A stretch of DNA of 56,477 nucleotides from positions 161,847-218,323 of the forward strand of contig KB900461.1 in the NCBI GenBank assembly GCA_000378885.1, written 5' to 3'. The DNA is from an actinobacterium SCGC AAA044-N04 (GTDB taxonomy: Bacteria > Actinomycetota > Actinomycetes > Nanopelagicales > Nanopelagicaceae). The notes beneath the pieces were generated by a model, which saw only the letters and a program-made list of their open reading frames with translations, was not told the DNA's origin and made no database searches. The position numbers and the translations under genes are program-made. Below are positions 8,987 through 14,573 of the stretch, piece after piece. Each line of letters opens with the position of its first letter. Positions within the stretch are counted from its first letter, which is position 1.

Positions 8987-9747
8987 TACAGCATCGCCAC
9001 GGTTCTAGGCCAAGCGCGCTTAAAGATAATCGCACCTAGGGTTATTGAGAGTATTGAAGTAAAAAACATGTAGCCCCAATTTAAAAGAGTTGGTGAGGCA
9101 TTATTCGAAAATGCCCAACGAAATATCTCAAGGTAACTAGTCAATGGATTCAAATTCACCAAAGTTTGCATTTGTTTACTTAAGATTGAAACGGGGTAAA
9201 AGACCGGTGTTATGTATAAAGCAATCATTAAAAGTACGCTAACGATATTTCGTGCATCATCAAATCTTACAAAGAGAGTGGAAAGAATTAAGCCAAATCC
9301 AGCCACTAGCAAAGTCATGCAAATTCCAACAATAGCTACAAGTGGAAGCGCAATTGAAAGTGATTGACCACTAATTATTACAACAATCGCCAGCGGCAGT
9401 AAGCTGATTAAAAAATTAATAAAAGCCGATAGTGCAGCACTGATTGTAAATATTTGAGGCGGCACATATATTTTTGTGAGAATTTCACTATTTGTAGAAA
9501 TTGATTCAGACGCCAGCCATGTGCCCTGGTTGAAAAAAGTGTTTAAAAGGATTCCAGCCATCAAATAAGGTGCATATTGCTGTCCCTCAATTAAGCGGCC
9601 ACCAAATGTAAAAGAAAAGACAACCCATAAAACAAAGCTAGTCAGCATTGGGTTTAAAAGGGTCCAGCCGATGCCAATGACGCTGCGTTTATAGCGAAGC
9701 GTGAGATCCCTATTAACAAGCAAACGGATTAAAGGCAGAAAAGTCAT
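8986..9747 (-). CDS. ABC polysaccharide exporter permease (Wzm/TagG-like)
   Basis: A 253-residue ABC-2 type membrane subunit. The N-terminus LVNRDLTLRYKRSVIGIGW is the amphipathic entry helix conserved in Wzm/TagG/KpsM, followed by six hydrophobic segments (for example MLTSFVLWVVFSFTF and IVSVLLMIALYITPVFYP). With the adjacent ATPase it would flip undecaprenyl-linked glycan across the membrane. It heads the four-gene minus-strand operon. A TACCCT hexamer lies at 9757-9762 on the minus strand, 9 nt from the ATG, as a possible -10. Confidence 0.85.
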   Translation of the reverse strand: MTFLPLIRLLVNRDLTLRYKRSVIGIGWTLLNPMLTSFVLWVVFSFTFGGRLIEGQQYAPYLMAGILLNTFFNQGTWLASESISTNSEILTKIYVPPQIFTISAALSAFINFLISLLPLAIVVIISGQSLSIALPLVAIVGICMTLLVAGFGLILSTLFVRFDDARNIVSVLLMIALYITPVFYPVSILSKQMQTLVNLNPLTSYLEIFRWAFSNNASPTLLNWGYMFFTSILSITLGAIIFKRAWPRTVAML

Positions 9748-9793
9748 GAGGGATTAAGGGTATCGGTCATTCGTGGCCGGCACACCGCAATCC

Positions 9794-9809
9794 CTCAGGT
9801 AGTTCTCAG
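9794..9809 (+). promoter_or_regulatory. Direct repeat CTCAG-N6-CTCAG upstream of the ferric-reductase-like gene
   Basis: CTCAG at 9794-9798 and 9805-9809, an 11-bp period, in the -35 region ahead of a TCTAAT hexamer (9820-9825). An inverted CTGAG at 9814-9818 follows. The same pair with the same period lies before the FMN-binding protein gene at 11843-11858. Tandem repeats one helical turn apart are typical of OmpR/PhoB-family response regulators. Confidence 0.6.
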
Positions 9810-9831
9810 CCTTCTGAGGTCTAATAGGGAT

Positions 9832-11184
9832 ATGACCAGACCAACGCGCATTTATAAGCACTCATCGGCTGGCACCGACTGGGCAGCACTTTTATTGGGC
9901 GCAGGTCTTGGTTTAACTCTGGCGCTGCAGTTAACGACAGTGCGCAAAAGTGATTTCACTTCTCTTTATGCATCCCTTGCCTCTTTCTCCAGGCTTTCTG
10001 CATTAGTAGGCACATATTTAGCGATCGTTGGCATCTTTTTAGTGGCACGTATTCCATGGGTGGAACGGGGTGTGGGCCATGATCGCCTCGTTACCTGGCA
10101 CCGCAACTTAGGCCCGTGGTCGCTCTATGGCATTGGGGCACATGTTTTATTTATTATTTTATCTTTTGCAGGACAAGATTCAATTCCGCTCTATAAAGAG
10201 CTATGGCGCATGCTCAATCAATTTGAGTGGATGTGGTTTGCACTCGCCGGATTTGTCTTAATGATCTTAGCTGGGGTTACTTCTTATAAAAAAGCTAGAG
10301 CAAAGATGAGCTATGAGACATGGTGGATTATCCATGTTTATACATACATAGCTGTGGCAGCATCCTTTATGCACCAAGTAGTAAACGGACAGATGTTTAT
10401 TGGTCATCCACTTAATCGTGCTTACTGGACAGGGTTATATGTCTTAATGGCATTTTCAATTGTGTATTGGCGCATTGGTGTGCCACTAGTGAGATCACTT
10501 AAAGTAAACCTGAAGGTTGAAAAAGTTCTTGTGGAAGGCCCTGGGGTTATCTCGGTCATCATGAAGGGCCGTAATCTGCACAAGCTTGGTGCTCAGGGTG
10601 GTCAGTTCTTTGGCTGGCGCTTTTTAGCGCGTGGACATTTCTTAATGTCACATCCCTACTCTTTATCAGCTGCTCCCACGGAACATCTGATGCGCATTAC
10701 TGTTAAAGATTTAGGTGATCACTCTCGCTCACTTGCCTTTATGAAGCCTGGCACACGTGTATTTGTTGAAGGACCATACGGTGCCTTCACTGCAGGGCGC
10801 TCAACGCGCCCCCATGTGGTGTTAGTAGGTGGTGGTGTGGGAATTACGCCTATTAGAGCGATTATGGAAGAGCTAAGCGGTGGCGTGCAGATGGATGTAA
10901 TTTTTAGAGCATCTAAAGAAGAAGATTTAGTACTAAGAGAAGAGTTGGATTACTTAGCATTTAATAGCGGTGGCTCAATTCGTATTCACTACCTTGTGGG
11001 ACCACGTAAGAACCACCCAATGGATGCACGTTCAATGAAGCGTCTTGTGCCCCAGTTTGCAGACTCTGATGTTTATATCTGCGGTCCAGAGCCGCTGGTG
11101 AGCGCTGTGCGAGAAGCTTTTGAAGATGTGGGTGGACCTAAAAATAGATTCCATGATGAGGCTTTTGCTTTCCACCGCGAATAG
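9832..11184 (+). CDS. Ferric-reductase-like transmembrane flavoprotein (FAD/NAD(P)H)
   Basis: A 450-residue membrane oxidoreductase. Residues 1-215 hold about six membrane segments with histidines suited to b-type heme (WHRNLGPWSLYGIGAH and WIIHVYTYIAVAASFMHQ), as in ferric reductase/NOX-like domains. Residues 225-330 form an FAD domain with HPYSLSAAP, and the rest is an NAD(P)H domain with GGGVGITPIRAIME and the C-terminal YICGPEPLV. It would carry electrons from cytoplasmic NAD(P)H across the membrane to an external acceptor. The FMN-binding protein and ApbE downstream suggest that acceptor is a flavinylated secreted protein (inference). The probable regulatory repeat lies upstream. Confidence 0.83.
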   Translation: MTRPTRIYKHSSAGTDWAALLLGAGLGLTLALQLTTVRKSDFTSLYASLASFSRLSALVGTYLAIVGIFLVARIPWVERGVGHDRLVTWHRNLGPWSLYGIGAHVLFIILSFAGQDSIPLYKELWRMLNQFEWMWFALAGFVLMILAGVTSYKKARAKMSYETWWIIHVYTYIAVAASFMHQVVNGQMFIGHPLNRAYWTGLYVLMAFSIVYWRIGVPLVRSLKVNLKVEKVLVEGPGVISVIMKGRNLHKLGAQGGQFFGWRFLARGHFLMSHPYSLSAAPTEHLMRITVKDLGDHSRSLAFMKPGTRVFVEGPYGAFTAGRSTRPHVVLVGGGVGITPIRAIMEELSGGVQMDVIFRASKEEDLVLREELDYLAFNSGGSIRIHYLVGPRKNHPMDARSMKRLVPQFADSDVYICGPEPLVSAVREAFEDVGGPKNRFHDEAFAFHRE

Positions 11185-11206
11185 GTTTTGCACTTATCCA
11201 CAGAAC

Positions 11207-11236
11207 ACCCCATAATTATGGGGTACACAATTATGT
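11207..11236 (+). promoter_or_regulatory. Palindromic operator region of the toxin-antitoxin pair
   Basis: A perfect 18-bp palindrome, ACCCCATAATTATGGGGT (11207-11224), is followed by an imperfect dyad ACACAATTATGT (11225-11236). AATTATG repeats at 11214 and 11229, 15 bp apart. Position next to the promoter of the pair suggests autoregulation by the ribbon-helix-helix antitoxin. Confidence 0.65.
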
Positions 11237-11253
11237 CTGACGGTGGTAGTCTT

Positions 11254-11259
11254 TAGATT
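11254..11259 (+). promoter_or_regulatory. Leaderless -10 (TAGATT) for the toxin gene
   Basis: TAGATT, 6 nt, then ATG at 11266; a possible -35 TTATGT (11231-11236) lies 17 bp upstream, inside the second dyad. A second promoter, TTGCAC (11188) - 17 bp - CATAAT (11211), overlaps the main palindrome. Confidence 0.5.
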
Positions 11260-11265
11260 GCCGAA

Positions 11266-11520
11266 ATGGAAATTCGGTTTGCACAATCGGCGCGAAAGCA
11301 CCGCATTGGTAAGGCTCGAGTGAATTATGTGATGGAAAATAACTCCTACACAGTCATTAGTAGCCAAGATAGCGAAAAGGTTCAATGGGTTTGGATTGCA
11401 AAGGATGATCGAAGTCTGGAGCTAGAGATAGTTGCAGTGGTTCTTGAATTCTATGTGCTTGTAACTCACGTTATGCCCACATCTTTAAGGAGGAGGCAAA
11501 AGAATTGGCAACAAAAGTGA
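11266..11520 (+). CDS. Putative small toxin of a type II toxin-antitoxin pair
   Basis: An 84-residue protein. From memory of the family, the layout (FAQSARKHRIGKARVNYVM near the N-terminus, WIAKDDRSLELEIVAVVL in the middle, VTHVMPTSLRRR at the end) matches small actinobacterial proteins found beside CopG-like antitoxins and resembling BrnT/DUF4258-type RNases. The conserved His, Arg and Lys could be catalytic, but this is inference. The gene overlaps the downstream ribbon-helix-helix gene by 16 bp, a typical toxin-first order. It separates the ferric-reductase-like gene from its likely partner FMN-binding gene. Confidence 0.6.
   Translation: MEIRFAQSARKHRIGKARVNYVMENNSYTVISSQDSEKVQWVWIAKDDRSLELEIVAVVLEFYVLVTHVMPTSLRRRQKNWQQK
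11487..11496 (+). promoter_or_regulatory. Strong Shine-Dalgarno deciding a TTG start
   Basis: AAGGAGGAGG ends 8 nt before TTG at 11505, inside the toxin coding region. It is the best ribosome binding site noticed in the window. It would let the antitoxin be translated more efficiently than the leaderless toxin. Confidence 0.75.
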
Positions 11521-11807
11521 AGCACAAGTACACGGTGGGCCCTGATGTCGATTTAAAGCGGGAAATAGTTCGCCTTAAGGATGGCACGCGCCTGACCAAT
11601 ACTCTGGCCGCAAAGATGGCAAAAGATGCGATCAAACAGGCAGTGGGTCGGCCCTCTTTGACTGCTAAATCTGTTGAATCTCCACAAATTAAAGTCAGAG
11701 TGCCAGTAAAGCTTAAGAAAGCACTCGATAAAGAGGCAAAGCGTCGAGGAGAAACTAATTCAGCGATTGTGCGAGAAGCTTTAGAGAAATATCTCAAGAG
11801 CGCTTGA
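11505..11807 (+). CDS. Ribbon-helix-helix (CopG-like) antitoxin
   Basis: A 100-residue basic protein. The C-terminal ~45 residues (IKVRVPVKLKKALDKEAKRR then GETNSAIVREALEKYLKS) form a clear ribbon-helix-helix DNA-binding unit: one beta strand and two helices. The N-terminal half (DLKREIVRLKDGTRLTNTLA) probably wraps the toxin. The TTG start is chosen from the strong Shine-Dalgarno 8 nt upstream. It presumably neutralises the preceding protein and represses the pair through the palindrome at 11207-11236. The module sits alone, without mobile-element traces. Confidence 0.75.
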   Translation: MATKVKHKYTVGPDVDLKREIVRLKDGTRLTNTLAAKMAKDAIKQAVGRPSLTAKSVESPQIKVRVPVKLKKALDKEAKRRGETNSAIVREALEKYLKSA

Positions 11808-11842
11808 GTGTGGGTGTTTTCCTTGCAGGCTTTGTGCCTGTT

Positions 11843-11858
11843 CTCAGAAATTCCTCAG
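11843..11858 (+). promoter_or_regulatory. Direct repeat CTCAG-N6-CTCAG upstream of the FMN-binding protein gene
   Basis: CTCAG at 11843-11847 and 11854-11858, again an 11-bp period and again 11-12 bp before an AT-rich -10 candidate (TATATA, 11870-11875). Both sites also share CCTCAGGTA and TTCTCAG. A weak hairpin (CAGGC/GCCTG, about 11826-11840) lies just before it. Confidence 0.6.
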
Positions 11859-11919
11859 GTAATTGGGCTTATATAAGAGATGTAAATCTTTCAAGGGGTT
11901 TCCAGGATGAGGGTATGAG

Positions 11920-12540
11920 ATGAAACGGGCGTTATTGATTGCAGGAGGCACCTTAGGTGGCCTTGGCGCGGTCATGGCTATTACACCGCCCCAGTTCTCA
12001 TCTACTAAATCTTTAGCACTTGGTGGTGGTGCAATGGCTGCCGCAACACCAACTGCAGTTGCAACAGTAACAGCAACTAATTCACCAACACCAGCTGCAA
12101 CTAAAACTAAAGCAAGTACAAAAGCCACTAAGAAAGCCACTGCAAGTAAATCTGCAACACCTGCAGTTACTGCAAGTAGTAATTCAAACTCTGGCGCAGT
12201 TGCAACAGCTGATCCAACACCAACTGCTACTAAGACAACAGCAGCACCTGCTCCTGTTTCTAAAGGCGTAACAGGTACTTTTACTGGACCAACAGTTAAT
12301 GTTAACTACGGCAACGTGCAAGTGCAGATCACAGTCAAAGACGGAAAGATTGTTGATGCAACAGCTCTTCAAGCACCTAGTGGTCGAAATGATCGTTGGA
12401 CCAATATGGCTTTGCCTATTTTGAAGAAACAGACTCTTGCGGCGCAAAGCGCCAGCATTCAAGGAGCATCAGGTGCTTCTTATACTTCTTACGGTTGGTA
12501 TACATCCCTGCAAGGAGCGCTAGCTAAAGCTGGTTTGTAA
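11920..12540 (+). CDS. Secreted FMN-binding domain protein (ApbE substrate)
   Basis: A 206-residue exported protein. A short hydrophobic N-terminus (KRALLIAGGTLGGLGAVMAI) is followed by a ~90-residue Ala/Thr/Lys/Ser-rich low-complexity linker, then an FMN_bind domain of ~85 residues starting GTFTGPTVNVNYGNVQVQIT. The flavinylation motif near the C-terminus reads SGASYTS, where the family usually has SGAT-x-TS, so FMN would be attached to serine rather than threonine. ApbE, which attaches FMN, is the next gene. It probably passes electrons from the ferric-reductase-like protein along or outside the membrane. The start is preceded by GAGGG 5-9 nt upstream. Confidence 0.82.
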   Translation: MKRALLIAGGTLGGLGAVMAITPPQFSSTKSLALGGGAMAAATPTAVATVTATNSPTPAATKTKASTKATKKATASKSATPAVTASSNSNSGAVATADPTPTATKTTAAPAPVSKGVTGTFTGPTVNVNYGNVQVQITVKDGKIVDATALQAPSGRNDRWTNMALPILKKQTLAAQSASIQGASGASYTSYGWYTSLQGALAKAGL

Positions 12541-12549
12541 GGTATTAGG

Positions 12550-12555
12550 TAGGCT
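12550..12555 (+). promoter_or_regulatory. Leaderless -10 (TAGGCT) for apbE
   Basis: TAGGCT, 6 nt, then ATG at 12562, in the 21-bp gap after the FMN-binding gene. It could give apbE its own transcript besides read-through. Confidence 0.5.
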
Positions 12556-12561
12556 CACACA

Positions 12562-13323
12562 ATGAATCATCTTCGACAACAGTTTCCTATGTGGGGAACG
12601 ATTGTGGATGTGGATATCGCATCATCTGTTGTCGATGAAGATGTCTTGAATGAAGGCATGCAACAAGTCATAGATTTTTGTAAACAAGTAGATTCTGACT
12701 TCTCTACCTACATCGATACATCTTGGATTACACGCCTTCGCACACACCAAATAGAAATTAGTTCTTGTCCATCTGCGGTACAGGAGGTGTGGGAACTGTG
12801 CTTGCAAGCAAGGCACCTAACTGACGGTGCTTTTGATCCGTGGGCAGTTGAAGGAGGCTTTGATCCTTCCGGCTTAGTTAAAGGGTGGGCGGCTGATAAA
12901 TGTGCACATATGTTGGTTGCAAGCGGTGCTCAGCACGTGCAAGTAAATGCTGCAGGGGATTTAGCTCTACGGGGTGGATTCTTTGATGTTACTGACGATT
13001 TTGTTAAGCCATGGTCAATTGGTATTGTGAATCCAGATAATCGTGGCGAAGTTGTAAAAGTCTTTGAAATTATGGATGGTGCAATTGCAACATCAGGTGC
13101 ATATGAGCGCGGAGCGCATATAAGTGATCCGCATACCGGCATGATTGCAATTGGTGCTAAGTCCGCAACTATTGTTGGTCCAGAAGGATGGCTCTGTGAT
13201 GCCACAGCAACTGCCGTAATGGTTGGTGGAACAGATTCAGCAAAGTGGTTCTCACAGGCGGAGCTTCATGGATATCAGGTATTTGCGATTGATCGCCATG
13301 AACAAACAGCGTGGGAGATTTAA
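12562..13323 (+). CDS. apbE: FAD:protein FMN transferase
   Basis: A 253-residue ApbE-family enzyme that moves FMN from FAD to a Ser/Thr in FMN_bind domains. Visible motifs are the N-terminal MWGTIVDVDI, the D-F-S-x-Y stretch DSDFSTYIDTSWITRL, DPSGLVKGWAAD, the glycine loop NAAGDLALRGG, IATSGAYERGAHISDPHTG, and DATATAVMVGG with the metal-binding Asp/Thr. It lacks a signal peptide and is somewhat shorter than lipoprotein ApbE forms, so it may work in the cytoplasm or rely on its acceptor being modified before export. It follows its likely substrate gene by 21 bp. The stop overlaps the convergent gene by 4 bp. Confidence 0.88.
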   Translation: MNHLRQQFPMWGTIVDVDIASSVVDEDVLNEGMQQVIDFCKQVDSDFSTYIDTSWITRLRTHQIEISSCPSAVQEVWELCLQARHLTDGAFDPWAVEGGFDPSGLVKGWAADKCAHMLVASGAQHVQVNAAGDLALRGGFFDVTDDFVKPWSIGIVNPDNRGEVVKVFEIMDGAIATSGAYERGAHISDPHTGMIAIGAKSATIVGPEGWLCDATATAVMVGGTDSAKWFSQAELHGYQVFAIDRHEQTAWEI

Positions 13324-14507
13324 CCCGCTAATCGTGAGCGCATGTATGGGGCCAGTTTGAGATAGAACTCATCGGGAGTTAGTCCATAGGATTTCTTGAA
13401 CTCTAATTTCCAGTCGTTTTTAGCAGGAAAAGTTGAGACAAAATCCATATAAGCCTTATAGCCCTTCACTGCAATTAAAGCCTCTGTGGCAATTGCACCA
13501 ATGCTGTATGCACCTAGTGCAGGACAATCCACGTTTGGTCCTTGCTTAATCTCCAGGGCATGTAGAACTTCGAGTAAGCCAGAATCTGATGAGAGCTTTT
13601 CTCTTAACCGACTTGCCGAGCCACTATTTCTTGAACCTTCAGGGTTGTATTGACCTACAAGTTGATTTAAGAATGCTGTAGTTGATTTACCAGTTAGATC
13701 AGCCTCATCAACTCCAAGGTTTACTCCAAAGTATGTAGCTGACCCTTCAACCATCCAGCAAGGCATGTCAAAGAGTGAATGTTTAAATTGAACTAAATGG
13801 AAATACTCATGGATAGATGTTTGTTTGTCATTAATACCTCTGCCCTTGGTGTGGAGGCACATTTGATAGATCGGTCCACCATTTTTAGTAATCATTGCGC
13901 CTGCAGAGTTGCAATCATTGGGGTTATTTGCAATGTCCTTTGAAATTGTTGGAGGATAGTTAACCAAGTTACTCAATTCTTGATCTGCCCAAGTTCCATC
14001 TTTTTCTGAATACATGACTACGTCATATTTTGCTGGTGTGAAATATCCGTTAAACATTCTCTCTGCAATAGCTAGGAGTCGTTTTTCTTCAGTTACTAGA
14101 TCCTCTCGAACATTGGGCCCAACATGAAATATCGCTGTGCTTTTTGGCTGAGATAGCTTTGCATATTCTTCGGCAAGGTTTTGTCTAGCAACCGATGCAG
14201 CCCACTTCAGATCTAAGTTATCAAAAGTAATAGGAGCAGATGGACCAGTTGGTTCTGGAGTTGGGGTGGGCGTTGGAGTTGGGGTGGGCGTTGGTTCTGG
14301 AGTTGGGGAAGAGGTGGGGATTGGCTTAGCCACTACTTTTTGTTGCCAGATAAGTTTGCCTTTACTTCTTTTACAAACAAGAGAGCCCGAGGTGGAATTA
14401 ATCTTGGTGCACTTAGCGCCTAATTTGGCTGTGGCACCTTGGGAGATTGCTGGCAGACCAAGGAGCAGGCCTGCTGCAATCACAACTGAAATCCCTTTAC
14501 GCCCCAT
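13320..14507 (-). CDS. Secreted HExxH metallopeptidase-like protein with Pro-Thr linker (paralog 1)
   Basis: A 395-residue exported protein. Residues 1-25 form a signal peptide ending SQGA. A small module follows (GAKCTKINSTSGSLVCKRSKGKLIW, here split by position: Cys near 33 and 45), then a Pro-Thr/Pro-Glu repeat linker (about residues 62-92). The ~300-residue C-terminal domain has HEYFHLVQ, an HExxH zinc site, followed ~20 residues later by EGSATYF whose Glu could be the third ligand, as in gluzincins. Two paralogs with the same layout lie at 21576 and 22861. Substrate is unknown; wall-associated peptidase is inference. It is divergent from the metzincin-like gene at 14574. Confidence 0.7.
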   Translation of the reverse strand: MGRKGISVVIAAGLLLGLPAISQGATAKLGAKCTKINSTSGSLVCKRSKGKLIWQQKVVAKPIPTSSPTPEPTPTPTPTPTPTPEPTGPSAPITFDNLDLKWAASVARQNLAEEYAKLSQPKSTAIFHVGPNVREDLVTEEKRLLAIAERMFNGYFTPAKYDVVMYSEKDGTWADQELSNLVNYPPTISKDIANNPNDCNSAGAMITKNGGPIYQMCLHTKGRGINDKQTSIHEYFHLVQFKHSLFDMPCWMVEGSATYFGVNLGVDEADLTGKSTTAFLNQLVGQYNPEGSRNSGSASRLREKLSSDSGLLEVLHALEIKQGPNVDCPALGAYSIGAIATEALIAVKGYKAYMDFVSTFPAKNDWKLEFKKSYGLTPDEFYLKLAPYMRSRLAG

Positions 14508-14561
14508 GGGATTACTGTCGCAGATGTGGATACAAAAAGTGAAGATGTTGGGCGCCTGCTT

Positions 14562-14567
14562 TAAGGT
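14562..14567 (+). promoter_or_regulatory. Leaderless -10 (TAAGGT) for the metzincin-like gene
   Basis: TAAGGT, 6 nt, then ATG at 14574; this selects the second of two in-frame ATGs (14568 and 14574). Confidence 0.55.
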
Positions 14568-14573
14568 ATGGGA

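Noticed and set aside
11194-11202. Perfect DnaA box TTATCCACA
   Set aside because: Single copy with no box cluster, dnaA/dnaN gene or AT-rich unwinding region nearby; one such 9-mer is expected by chance in a window of this size.
11185-11819. Mobile island around the toxin-antitoxin pair
   Set aside because: No integrase, transposase, tRNA or flanking direct repeat is visible, and composition does not differ obviously from the surroundings.
11826-11840. Hairpin CAGGC-N5-GCCTG as terminator of the toxin-antitoxin pair
   Set aside because: The stem is only 5 bp with no U-run, so it was mentioned but not listed as a terminator.
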